Shown: piece after piece, positions 44,719 through 55,869 of the stretch
How positions within the stretch are numbered: position 1 is the first letter of the stretch
Layout of the letters: every line of letters begins with the position of its first letter
Assembly: GCF_000003815.2 (NCBI RefSeq)
Contig: NC_049982.1
Span: forward strand, 32,791,767-32,853,993
DNA: 62,227 nt
Source of the DNA: Branchiostoma floridae
Taxonomy: Eukaryota; Chordata; Leptocardii; Amphioxiformes; Branchiostomatidae
Direction: 5' to 3'
Translations under genes and position numbers: made by a program
Notes under the pieces: model-generated
Databases searched by the model: none
Told to the model about the DNA's origin: nothing
Seen by the model: the letters and a program-made list of their open reading frames with translations, nothing else

Positions 44719-46227
44719 ATGGTTTTTCTGTCGTCTTGAGACATGGCTGAAGATGGATTCGTAACGTTGACTTGCAGACTTGATTAAGTGGTTCTCTTTT
44801 CCAAAAGAATGACAACATGTTTCATAAACTCTAGGGGAACATGTTCGGAAACAAACTGACAACTCTACCATTTGCTAAATCGGCCGCTGCTAGCTAGGAG
44901 CATTTTTTATCTGACATCATGATCTGAGTGATGAAAACGTTCTATAATCGTTTTATAACAAATTCTCCGCATTTCTGTTGTATAATTTTTCGTATGAACA
45001 ATACTAGTATATGATATTGAAAATGTCGGCGTCCTGATACACTTGATAAACAGTACTTATTGGATCACTTCGGCAGAAATCTGAAAAAAGAGAATCCCAC
45101 CTACCGACCATGTCTTTTTCAGCACCGTAAGTTATCAAGGAGCTCATTCTACGTCTTTTGTTATACTATACCTGTACCGCTCTTTGCTCCTAGTTCCATT
45201 TCATAGTAATGCAAAATCAGCAATGAATAGGAAGTTTCATACATTACAATGAACGCAGTTGCTGTTATATCCTGCTGTCACAGTGGTGTTTCAGACCATA
45301 TTCTGAATAACTCGCTCTTGGTTTGGTGTGTCTGCATGATATGAACCTACATGAACCATCACAGTCTTCTATACTGTAACGTTATGTTCCCTGCTACAGC
45401 ATAGGTCATGCTATGATATTCCCATGACGATATCATTGTAACTTTCGATGGGAACCTGTTAAAAATGTACATTCATGGAGCTGGAAATTTACATGTATTC
45501 AATGAAAATGGTACTGACAGAATTTTAAAGTGCTGGATTGCTTGAGCTTTCATGATGAGGAAGCCTTAGGCTTTGGGCCTACCCAGTCAATGTGTTTCGA
45601 TCCATTTTCGGGAGCCTTCTGCCTTAACCCACTTTGGACCAAAGATACATGCCAAGGATCTAAAAGCCCTATCACATTCGCCGTTCGATTGCCGTACGTA
45701 TTCTTATCTTGAGACAGTGGTACAAAAAATGTGTCGTACAAAGTCGAGATGTATTGTTATTGAAAAGGCTAAAATATTCTACGACATTTAAATCGCCCTA
45801 CGACCAACGACGAAAGTGACCGAAGGTGCTATTTCCGCAGTACCATTTATTCCGCCCTGTCTCCGCCTGGTTATCCAGGCATTGTATTCTGAAGCTTAGC
45901 CTTAAGGGGAGGATTAACCCCAACTAACCCAGTACACATTACCTGTACGTTCCACCTCTTAAGCAATTTTACAGGTTACTCCGGTCGCATAGCATCTCAC
46001 ATTGCGTACACCGAGGGTGTGACTGAGAAAATTATCGTGTTGCAGTCATGGTTCACCTCTGATTCTCACAATTCTACCAAAATATAGCCTCAGTCCTGCG
46101 CAGACCTTCTGGGCGACTGGTGGTTTTGAAAATGTGTATTTTCGGCGCTATATCTTCAGAACATTTCGTGCAATTACGATCATGATATTTGTTACATGGG
46201 TCAGTGTTGTTGTCCCAAAGGAGGGGT

Positions 46228-47236
46228 GATCAATAAGTTCTCGGCCTCACCCAGAAATAATAAGCACAACTCAAATTTCGAAGCATAGATGCCAAGTATA
46301 AAGTCTTCTATGAATGTGTACCAAAATTCAAATTAGTGTGATCATTTCTTTGCAGGCGACACCCAGTAACGTTAGGTAAGGGAGAAGGAAAACAAGAAAT
46401 CTTTTAAGAAAAGCTGTGCATTGCCGCGTATTTTATGGCTGAACTGCTGAGAGCGACACCTAGCTTCTTCAGTAGGAAATGCAGCAAAAGGGGATATTGG
46501 AAATTTACCTCATTATCATAATTTATGTCACATGAATTATTGGCAAATTAAACAGGTTTTGTAAAACTTTTTGACCCACAATGAATATGCATTATTTTTC
46601 ATTACAAAATAAGTTCCTTCTGATGCAATTTGTGATATATCTTTATATAAACATGGTGAGTTAAAGCGTAGATTTATTACGCTGGACCACATACAGTAAC
46701 ATGCGTCTAGAAGAGAGTTTTAATACTCGCCTGGAATGTACCATTGTCTAACTAAGCAATGAAACTCGGCAAGGAAAGAAGGGCCTTTGGAAGGGGCTTT
46801 GGAAGGGCTGGGTTAAAAGGTCCGTCCATGGATCCATGGAAGAAAGCTGGCATAAGGCATTGCCGCTGGCGCGGCAATGCAAAAAGCGTGAACAATTGAC
46901 CTGACCTGATGTGGCGGGTCAACTTGCGCTGCTGGAAGTCAGACACCGAATTCTTTTTTCTTGAAATAGGAGAATCATTATCAAACATTTTGACAATGTC
47001 TTTTGTTAATGACGAAGAATTTACGGCATGGTGAACTCGACCCACACTGGTCACAGTTCACCCAGGTTTTTCTCGCAACTTACTTTCTGATTGTCAAAAA
47101 AACGAATGCCTGGAAAGTAATGACTGAAGTGATTTGAAATCTGGAGGATACTGATAAAAGGCTTCATACTATGAAGTTGTGCCTCAAAATTTGAGTTGTG
47201 CTTATTATTTCTTGGTGAGGCCGAAAACTTACTGAT
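46228..47236 (+). mobile_element. Mariner-like non-autonomous element, ~50-bp terminal inverted repeats
   Basis: The left end GATCAATAAGTTCTCGGCCT (46,228-46,277) pairs with the right end AGGCCGAAAACTTACTGATC (47,187-47,236) across about 50 bp including AAATAATAAGCACAACTCAA. ATAAGTTCTCGGCC resembles mariner termini. The ORF inside (46,752-47,054) shows no transposase motif. Confidence 0.72.
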
Positions 47237-47559
47237 CTCACCTCGTAAGGTGAGAGGTAGGAGTTTGGGCCCCTAGCAGCATGGCTAGTTTTTGCTGATT
47301 TGTGCTGTTTTCTAATCGCTCGTGTGTTAATTTAATTCTTTAAAACACCAAACTTCATCGGTACGCCGACCCAGTTCAAAGCATGCGGCCGTGAGAACCA
47401 GGACCATGTTGAATTCAACATCGCAAGTCAGCATTGCCCCCCCCCCCTACAAAAACACCTGTCACGCTTAAAAGATGTGAACATCTATTCCATGAGTGTC
47501 TTGTCACATCTGACAGTTTTTTTCCTGACGAATATCTTTGCTGACTGTAGAGAGTGGGG

Positions 47560-47725
47560 AAGCTTAATTTCATCAGGCGCAGCGTAATGTTAGGGTATTT
47601 GGCCCTAACACTACGCCGGGGGTTTGAATCTCCTGACATGCCCCACTAAAGCTGTGTCCTTGGAAAGCACTTATATGACTTTTCCTCACTTCGCTCAAGT
47701 GGAAATGAGTACCTAGCTTCGGTAA
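47560..47725 (-). mobile_element. SINE fragment (tRNA-derived type)
   Basis: The minus strand reads GGTACTCATTTCCACTTGAG, TTTCCAAGGACACAGC, then GAGATTCAAACCCCC. This follows the order core - AAGGACACA - B-box-like (ATTCAAACC) of the SINE class. Confidence 0.55.
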
Positions 47726-47734
47726 GGGATAGGG

Positions 47735-48292
47735 CGTTAAATAAGTTAGTAAAGTTTATTGCAAATTCTTGCCCGTGGGCTAATTGCAGGTAACATAAGA
47801 GATTCAAACAGTGTAAAAACAATATCAAAAGTGTCTACTTTAGTCTAAAGCTAGTAAAAGCTAACTCTAGATCCTGGGTTATTGGGTTCGACTCGTTTTT
47901 CGAAGACAGTGGAAGACGAAAGATCTTACCTTTTCTATTATGTGTGGGTTTTGTGATGTTAGAATAAGAACTGTTTTCTTTTTGTCAGTGAATGTGAGGA
48001 AGTTTGGGTGGAATTTGATGGCCTCTTCAAACAGCTCTTTCGTGATCGTAGAAGGAAAAGTTTGACATAAAATGTGTTTCGTCTTCCACCACGTTTGATG
48101 TACATTGTTTGCACGTTCTTTCACACACGGATAGCTTAAATAGAGGTCTCGTGTTTCAGGAAAGCCACACCTCGAGCACGTAAAGAACCACCCACGTGGT
48201 TGGTCTTTCCTTCTGTGTGGGGAGCAAATAAATCTGTCCGATTTTGCAACTTGTATACTCTTCAGTAGTACAAACCTGGTGTGTTGCCTCAT
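47735..48292 (-). pseudogene. CR1/L2-like LINE ORF2 tail plus 3' UTR
   Basis: C-x2-C (FTCSRCGFPETRDLYLSYPC) is followed by FPSTITKELFEEAIKFHPNF, then TDKKKTVLILTS and IEKVRSFVFHCLRK, in the order typical of the C-terminal tail of these LINEs. It stops at 47,879, and the 3' UTR has AATAAA near 47,755. 5'-truncated. Confidence 0.65.
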
Positions 48293-49174
48293 TAGGTAGT
48301 TTACCGGGTATACAATACAAACAAACTTGGTGTCTTAATTGCTACATTGTAAGAGATTAGGGTGGAGCATGGCGTACAAAGGATCTATAAGACATGTCCA
48401 GAATTCCAATTGTATTTTTGTAAACATTTGTTTTGATCCGTTCCCTTTAATACACATTGTCTTCTGTTTCGTCTCGCCGCTAAACAGTTCCGTTATAGCT
48501 ATGATCCACCTGGAAGCGCGAGAGCAAAGCGAGAGTATATTATGGCATTGTTTTCGAGGAGCGTAAACAACAAAAATATAATCCCAAATCTTTGGATTTG
48601 CGTATAGGATACTGTCTTTTGCTTAAACGGGACTTTGAATTCTCAAACGGTAAGCACACCTGTTGACATGCATAGAGGCTAAGGTCCTTTGGAAAACGAC
48701 TAACCTGTATACCGTACACCATATCATTAGTATTTCATGTCTTCTTGATGAGGGAACTTGCGTCATCTTCAGTTTCTTTTCTTCAACATTCATTATTCGG
48801 CATATAATGCACTGATGGCGTTGTGTTAGTCATCTAAATTTGTTATTGAAGAAAATTGTCTTCGCGAACTTTTAGCCTTATCCTGCCAACATGTTATACA
48901 TGGTTGTTCACTGTCCTTACGGAAAGGGCAACAAATATCGCAATACCTCGGTTGACCCGACGGCCGGATCGTCCATTGTGGGCATGAGTCCAGTCCTGAG
49001 GCGATGATTAGGATAAAGGCAAAGTGCGTATCTTATTCCCGACCAGGCGCCTTACTGATCAAGTCTAGTATGTAGCGACACGATGATTCCCTTGTCTGTT
49101 GTGATAGTACCAATAGCTTGAGAAGTAGAAAAGCTATGATAGTTCGTTTCGTCGCCTTTCATCATATCACTCTA

Positions 49175-49422
49175 AAGGTGCGCTCACACCGCACTTGTGT
49201 CAAGCTTGCGTCACTGCGGGGTTCGAAAGATACTAGAAGAATTTCAGAGATAAAGAACGAATTTTCTTTCTCTCTGTGTACTTTGTCGTCTTCTAAGTCA
49301 TACTTTTACGTATTACGCAATATCTAAATCCTAAAAGATCGGAGAAAATACCAAAACAGTGACGAAGTGAACGAACCCCGTAGTGACGCAAGCTTGACAC
49401 AAGTGCGGTGGGAGCGCACCTT
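49175..49422. mobile_element. 248-bp MITE with ~50-bp inverted repeats and TA target
   Basis: TA|AAGGTGCGCTCACACCGC and GCGGTGGGAGCGCACCTT|TA; the arms continue through TGTGTCAAGCTTGCGTCACT. No coding capacity. Confidence 0.85.
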
Positions 49423-50043
49423 TAATATCACGGTATCCGAAATGCATTATATAACGTATGGGTGGGAAACGCATTTGAATGGAAGTATGACCTTTGCAAG
49501 AAGTTCGTTTCACTTTTTTTAATGCTGTATATGGAACTGTAACCTGACTAAAGTCGCGTTCTTACCGGTCGGTCCTACATTAACCCAGCCAGTGAGAGAT
49601 TGTGTAAACATAGGCTATATAGAATAGGATCAACAGTAGATTACAATCAGCTTTACAATCACAGAAGATTACAGGCAGCTCTCTGTCACCGTAGAAATCC
49701 TTTTATCAGCAATATTTCTTATCTCCTAGATTCCTAATTCACTTAGCAGCTTAATACATCTTTGGGCATTTGAAGCACCAACATTCTTAAGATACGAGAC
49801 AACTATTCTTCAAGCAGAGTTTGGGTTCCGTCCGACTTGCTTTGGACGTCTTTGTTTAGTATTACGTTTTATTGTGCTTTCCTTCTAGTCATTATCATCT
49901 TTTGCGTCAGTTTTTACTTTTAGTAGCAAGATAAAAAGCCCGACAAAACACCTCAAACAGGTCCAAATCAAGCCGGAGTCTATTCTCCGTTCAGATCTAG
50001 AGGAGCAGGGACAACAATTAACTCGTACCCGTACTTAAAGTTA

Positions 50044-50330
50044 AGGGCACAACCCACCGTACGTGCAAATACGTGCTGTCTACGTGCCAAAACGTGGGCA
50101 ATCGTTTGGGATCCGTAAGTGGTAAGTACCGCCTCCGTACGAACTCGTAGGGTATCCGACGGATTTGGGAGTACGCGAACACGCCGTAGACCTTTACGTG
50201 CAGGCAAAACTTTGTTTGCCAACGGGCTGCGAATTCGCCCTATACAACCTGAACGTTTTTAGAAATACGTGGCGGACGTGGCCTTCAAAAAAACGTACGG
50301 ACAAATTGCACGTACGGCGGGTTGTGCCCT
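50044..50330. mobile_element. 287-bp MITE, TA target, abutting a stop codon
   Basis: TA|AGGGCACAACCCACCGTAC and GTACGGCGGGTTGTGCCCT|TA. The interior is rich in TACGTG/CGTACG. The stop codon of the 316-residue gene lies 3 bp beyond the TA. Confidence 0.82.
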
Positions 50331-50335
50331 TAGCT

Positions 50336-51286
50336 TTAGTGAACACAACAACGGGGTGTCATCCATCGTCTCTTGAAACGCTCACTGAGGGAGGCAAGAA
50401 CCTCTGATAGACCGGGCCTCGGTCGCACATCAATATATTTCTCGTGTTCCTGTAACCATGTAGCCACTCGTTCAATGGGAGAAGTGACAGAGACAGCTCG
50501 TTCAATGGGAGAAGTGACAGAGACAGGCAGGTTTACAGCTGACGCGTCAGTGACGGGCAGGGTTACAGCTGACGCGTCAGCAACGGGCAGGATTACAGGC
50601 GATGCGCCAGGATCCATGGAAGGTAGAGACGCAGTAAATTTACTGGAACATAGCGAGCACTCCGTTATAGTGAAAACATTGCTTTGATTTTCTTCCCAGC
50701 CGGAATATCCCGAACAAGTTGAGCTTTCCCATGTGCACGAAGACATAGTGCAGCTGCACTCAGAGTCACACGACTCCATACCTGAACTCTCATATGAATC
50801 TGTGGTGTTGTCTTGATATTGTAATTTACTCCTTGTTTTGATATTCTCCAAGTCTCCGATTTCTTTAAAGTCCTCCGATTCCTTTCCGTAGTCACATATT
50901 CGCTGTAGGGTGGTCCTGCATATCTCACATGGAATCAGGTGTTTCTCTATCAGGAACCAGTCCAGGTCACTAAGACTCTCGTCTATGAAATTACAAACAC
51001 ACGAGTCCGCGTGATTCTCCTTTCTTTCTTCGCCACCAACATGAAGCGATGTTACAGAAGAAGACCGAGGTGTGTGCTTTTGAGCAGCACTGTCTGTTAT
51101 GTACGATGTAGACCCTCTTTTAACATACCCATGATGTTGTTGATAATCCGTTGAACTGTCATGTCTGGGAAGAAGTGGTCCTTCGTTAGGGAAGCAGATG
51201 TCAGACGACTCCATGAATCTGACATCTTCGTCTATGTCTAGAAGATCTAGTACGGACTGCGGTTGTTCGGAGATGCTTGTTGACAT
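50336..51286 (-). CDS. Single-exon unknown protein, 316 residues, Ser/Cys-rich
   Basis: Starts MSTSISEQPQSVLDLLDIDE; no signal peptide or membrane helix. A central part has paired cysteines: DSCVC (96/98), IPCEICRTTLQRIC (120/123/131), CDSECSC (173-179) and ECSLC (210/213), suggesting metal binding, though no known zinc-finger spacing fits. Residues 232-275 are two repeat sets encoded by 30-bp direct repeats (LPV-x-DASAV-x and VTSPIER-x-VS). The basic C terminus is SERFKRRWMTPRCCVH. The length of the open frame, its biased composition and its codon-periodic repeats favour a real gene. Function is unknown. Confidence 0.65.
   Translation of the reverse strand: MSTSISEQPQSVLDLLDIDEDVRFMESSDICFPNEGPLLPRHDSSTDYQQHHGYVKRGSTSYITDSAAQKHTPRSSSVTSLHVGGEERKENHADSCVCNFIDESLSDLDWFLIEKHLIPCEICRTTLQRICDYGKESEDFKEIGDLENIKTRSKLQYQDNTTDSYESSGMESCDSECSCTMSSCTWESSTCSGYSGWEENQSNVFTITECSLCSSKFTASLPSMDPGASPVILPVADASAVTLPVTDASAVNLPVSVTSPIERAVSVTSPIERVATWLQEHEKYIDVRPRPGLSEVLASLSERFKRRWMTPRCCVH
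50464..50605 (-). repeat. Two sets of 30-bp coding tandem repeats
   Basis: TCGTTCAATGGGAGAAGTGA recurs at 30 bp, and GGCAGGGTTACAGCTGACGC recurs at 30 bp with a third, decayed unit. Both keep the frame of the 316-residue protein. Confidence 0.85.
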
Positions 51287-53029
51287 CCCGCTGTGTTGTG
51301 GTCGCTAAGCTGGCGGCTGCCCGATGTATCAGTCTTGATATCCTGAAACGGTGTGGCTTTCTGACAAGGACGGTGTCTATAGATTTCTACCGTTCACTAA
51401 GGGTGAAGACAATCCCTTAAGGCACAAAATATTGGCCCGGTTTATCCCGCTGATATGATGTTTTCGTCTTGAATGGGACTTGGACAACCCCAGACGAAAC
51501 AAGTACGCCTAACTCCAAAGTGACTCAATACTGGTAGATAAGTAATGACGGGATGGCTTCATCCTTGAATAGAAAAGAGGGATTTTCTCATCTTATCATG
51601 CGGACCCAGCAGCCTGTTATTAACGCGGCGGGTCGGCAGGTCTACTCTGCAGTTCCGAAAGGGTAGTATCGGCATGAAGATACATGTAGGATTGCCGCAA
51701 TGCGTATCGTTACTATCGCGCACATTTAGCTGTACCTGCTAACGTTATCTGTTATACCTGCTGAAGATGCCACGTGTTACTAAGTAAGTTATGTCACAAA
51801 TTACCAAAAGCAATGTCAGCAACAACTTTCAGCATGACTTTAATTCAAATATGTCGGTTATAAGTGGGGGCTCTCGCCTTTGTCTTTAATATTGGGGTGC
51901 CGTGTTCGTGGACCACTGTGGATGTTGTGCAAACATCTATTCACGTTTAGGACCAATAATTCGAAAAAGAGCAAAAACACAGGTCCAGTTCAGAGTGAGG
52001 GCGTGCCCATTCGAGGTCAGCCAGTGCTTCTTTAAGAAAGGTAAACTTAGTGATGCATGACTCAAAGCCCTCTGGCATGCTAGGTTATTTTTGTACCACG
52101 CAGACGTTTTTTTGGCAATTTGCTTCGTCGTTAGCTCGTGGTTTGCAAGGTAGATAGTTGACTTCGTTTTTCAAGACTTTTCGTAAACTAGATTTATATC
52201 AGCTAATAAGGAACTATTTGACACGCCACACTGACAGGTTTGCTCACGTGACTTATTTTTGTGCCTAATGATAATGTCTGGAAAGAAGAAAAACGCTGTA
52301 GGGTCAAGGCAAGTGGAATTGGAAGCAAACAAAGCTCATGATCGTGCTCTGGAGGAGAGAGGAAACACAGAGCAAGCTCGAAAAAATCCACAAAAACGTC
52401 TTTGAGCAGATCTCCTTCGGGGTCATGATTCAGAGTGGGTTTGAGAAAACCTACCAACAATGTTGTAGAGTACCTTAAGTCCAGATACAGAATCGCAATC
52501 AGCTTGGACTGTGTGCGATAAATCGGATTGTCTGAAAACGAGTGTGAGCGCATTTTTTTCAATCGGATTGCACGTTCAAGCGGCTTGCACGTTTAATCCG
52601 CTTGCTTTTTCTGAGTGTGAATGGGGTCCTAGTGGCTTGTCTTTTGAATATGCAAGACCTGCCACCTCACCGATTATTATCACAATCCATCCATATCCTT
52701 TGTTCCTAGGGACATTTCGTGTGTAACATTATCAAGTGATCTAACTACTGCAAAATATTATGAAAATCCGTACATAGTTTTAGATGGAGCTATGCTCTTG
52801 TAAAGTCTTTGATAGCAACAATGCTGCTTCGGACAAGTTCTTGAGAGCCAAAACCCAAAACAAATGGAGCTTAAAACGCAACCGTCCTAGAGAAGTTAAA
52901 AGAATGGCCGCTTTCGAAACTTTCGATCCGGTAATTATTACGAGCCCACGGTTCACGCGTAGTCTGGCCAACAGTTCTGATAAAACCATTGTAGTTTTGA
53001 TGCTACCGAATTGTTTTATCACCCCACAG

Positions 53030-53308
53030 GATCACAAAATACAAGTCTAGTTTGTGAGCGTGAGACCATGTCCCTGAGATGTAACTCAAGTCAGGAGATA
53101 CATATAACGGACGCGCTGTACGGCCGCAAACAACATGGAATATGTGAGGGTCCTGTACGTACGACGAACTGTAACAGCTCTACCAATCTGTCCGTTGTGA
53201 AAGACGCCTGTGACGGACATAGCCACTGCTCTGTACAGGCATCAAATGCCGTGTTTGGGGAACCCTGTTGGGGCACGAAGAAGTACTTAGAGGTCACATA
53301 TCAATGCT
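53030..53308 (+). CDS. SUEL-type (galactose/rhamnose-binding) lectin domain exon
   Basis: The acceptor ATCACCCCACAG and donor GTGAGT bound a symmetric phase-1 exon of 93 codons. Hallmarks of the SUEL/Gal_Lectin family are in order: VCERETMSLRC, ITDALYGR, ICEGP, NCNSS, DACDGHSHCSVQASNAVFGEPC, then GTKKYLEVTYQC. The eight cysteines of the fold are all present. The family binds L-rhamnose/D-galactose and often occurs in multi-domain secreted or adhesion proteins (for example latrophilin-like). No neighbouring exon was found within 10 kb, so this is one exon of a larger gene with long introns, or a stranded domain copy. Confidence 0.88.
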
Positions 53309-53524
53309 GTGAGTATCTTTATCATTGTATATCGTAGTCATACTCAGTGTGATTCCGAAATTCCGGTCAGTAAACTTCCCTGGCTTGGAGAACAGAGGCT
53401 TTGAGAGGTTTTATTAGAACAGTCCATTTTTCTCACTATATTTTGAGACAATGAAATGAGATGATAACCACAGCTTCCACAACTTCATGTCTTCGCCAAA
53501 TGATCTCAACCTGAAGGACCGATA

Positions 53525-53640
53525 TTCTCCAAGCAGAGGTTGAGTCGCGGGGCCGGGGTGGGGATAGTAATGGCCGCGAGCCGCGAAATCCGGCCGGCCA
53601 CTACAACCCCCAACTCGGGACCCAACCTCTGTTTGGAGAA
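53525..53640. mobile_element. Short foldback MITE
   Basis: TTCTCCAAGCAGAGGTTGAG and CCAACCTCTGTTTGGAGAA are inverted ends of a 116-bp G+C-rich element. A related fragment (TTCAAGCAGAGTTTGGGTTC) is at about 49,810. Confidence 0.75.
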
Positions 53641-53661
53641 CATAGGACCGATGCATTTGAG

Positions 53662-53693
53662 CAAGGAGGTTAAAGAATTCTTTAACCTCCTTG
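53662..53693. repeat. Perfect 32-bp palindrome
   Basis: CAAGGAGGTTAAAGAA followed directly by its exact reverse complement TTCTTTAACCTCCTTG, no loop. GCAAGGAGGTTAAA also occurs once at 43,850, so half of it belongs to a dispersed repeat. Confidence 0.95.
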
Positions 53694-53899
53694 ATTTGAG
53701 TGTTGCTCATTGATTATACAAACAAGGGCCTCATTCGCATAAAATTATATCAACTGATCATCATATTTGCGTTATTATGCAAACACTTACGAAAAAGAAC
53801 CATCTTGGCGAAGATAATGAGTGTATATTAGAAATAGAAAGGTAGATACAAACAATTACCTGTTAGCGACAGAATATGTTAACACTGTACAGGAAATGC

Positions 53900-55020
53900 A
53901 CTAGAAGATGAAATACACTTTATTTACAATTACCTCCATTACAGCACCGAAAGAGAAAATCTATTCATTCTAGTCATCAATTTTTTCCCAGCTTTGTACA
54001 TCGCATCAATGTACAAAAAATGTTTCTGCTAGCACCACCAAAGGCATACATCTCCCAGAATATCGAGAATTTCATCCTCCGCTGCATACAGAAAAAAAAT
54101 CAAACCCAACTAGAGTTCGGCGACCTCATACCTCCATGACATATTTAGAGGTTTTTTAGATGTTATGCAGATGTTTTGTAGATGACTTACACATTTACCT
54201 AATGTATGGATGGTGATGGTCATCGTTGATCAGTTTACACATGTCACATGTAAAACATCCCAAAATCTATCATTAACGATTTTTGTCATTTATGCATTAA
54301 TTATGTAAACCAGTTCCTCAATTACATATTTAGAGTCTGTTTATGTTCCACCTATCATAAACTTAATGTGCTACATCTATCATAGAAAACACAGGAATAC
54401 GTATTATGCGTATTATACGTATTATTTGATAACTAATTATGCAAATCAATTCCTCATTTGCACATTATTATGAACAGATTTGCCTGAGCTGTCTTGACAA
54501 ATACGCCTCTAGAGCTCCAATATTAAACGTTAAGGGGCTCACACCTGACCAACCTTGTCCTGACATCAAAAGCTATCTGCCAATCAAATGTCAATACCAT
54601 ATCATGTCCGGGATATGAGATATATATTGAAAAAAATGCTATGATAGAATGTCCACATTAATTATGAAAATGTCTCCCAATTTTGCATTATTATTATTTC
54701 ATTTTTTACATTTTGGTCTAGGCTACCTACACACCAAACATCATGAAAATTCGGTATTCCTTTCTTGAGTTTTCCGCTTCAGAATTTTTATTTTACAAAA
54801 ATGCTCCTGCAATTACAACCCTAGCCGCTAGGTGGTAAAATATTACGTCAATTCTTTCCGAGTAAAAGAGCTATCTAAAACCTAAACATCGTGACCATAG
54901 CTTGTTCAGAACACAAGATATCAAAACATGAAGCTCCGCAGCAGTACCAATGGAAGCCTCTAGGAGACCCAAAACCTAATCATTTCCAGCTTTCGTCAAA
55001 GCCCACCAACACACAGTCGA
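53900..55020. repeat. Dispersed repeat family copy
   Basis: CGACCTCATACCTCCATGAC, TTATGCAGATG, CTACCTACACACCAAACATC and TATTCCTTTCTTGAGTT recur at 25,730-25,900, 26,810 and 43,520. Contains runs such as TACGTATTATGCGTATTATA. No ORF. Confidence 0.55.
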
Positions 55021-55869
55021 ATTGGATACTTCTAATGTTTTGTTGATAATGATAACAGCATTCTACCAGTATTTACCATTTTCTACCATATTTGTAACAT
55101 TTTGTAAATGGGTCAGTGGGCTGGGAAGATAACAATTCACACAACTCACAGAGCTGGGAGTCTCCAGAACCAACTGGAAGGAGTACGCCCAGGACAGATC
55201 AACCTGGCGTGAACTTTCCATGTCTGTAGCCGCTATACTCATATAGATGCGTCCTCTAGTGGAATAGAGGAAAATTACAGATATTACTCTGAGATGGTAT
55301 GAGAGCATGTACTTGAAAGCGTATTGTCAAGACATATACAAGCAAAATAAACTGATATCTATTTGCTTGTTTGAATTTCTTAGGGTCTGTAACAGATAAA
55401 CATTATTAAGGGCAGAAGAAAACGACTCTCATGGTTGATGTTGTGAACAACGATACCATACTGGCAGTTTTGCCAAACAAAGGAAGTCATAAGAGGTCAC
55501 CACGTAACTGAAGGCCAGGCTGTGCGGCGGAAAACGGATGTTGCTAGAGAATCGGATTTTGACTTGACATTTTCCCTTCACGTCATCGAAGATTTTAAGA
55601 TAGAAGATTTAGTCTGCAACATACGTAACAAGGACTGTCTGCTATGAAACAAGGCTAGAATACAGCAGTTTAATTTTGATTTAGCGCGCAAAGAAATGTT
55701 GCCGCCTGTTTTTTTCTCCCTCCGCCAACTCAAGGAAAATAAGCGCCAGGCATGTCAATCCACAGGTTTGCCAGGCCGGAACTTGAGTCCTAAGTTTGAA
55801 TCGCAACATTAAAGTGTCAACCCACCCCTGGCTTACGGCTAAGGCTAGCGCGCTAGCGGTTACGCGACG

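Noticed and set aside
46752-47054. 100-codon frame inside the mariner-like element, considered as transposase
   Set aside because: No DDE/D residues or helix-turn-helix pattern, and it is far too short.
48860-49020. Possible small MITE (AGCCTTATCCT ... AGGATAAAGGC)
   Set aside because: Arms are only about 11 bp and imperfect, with no target duplication.
49980-50222. 80-codon frame inside the MITE at 50,044
   Set aside because: It lies almost entirely within a non-coding inverted-repeat element.
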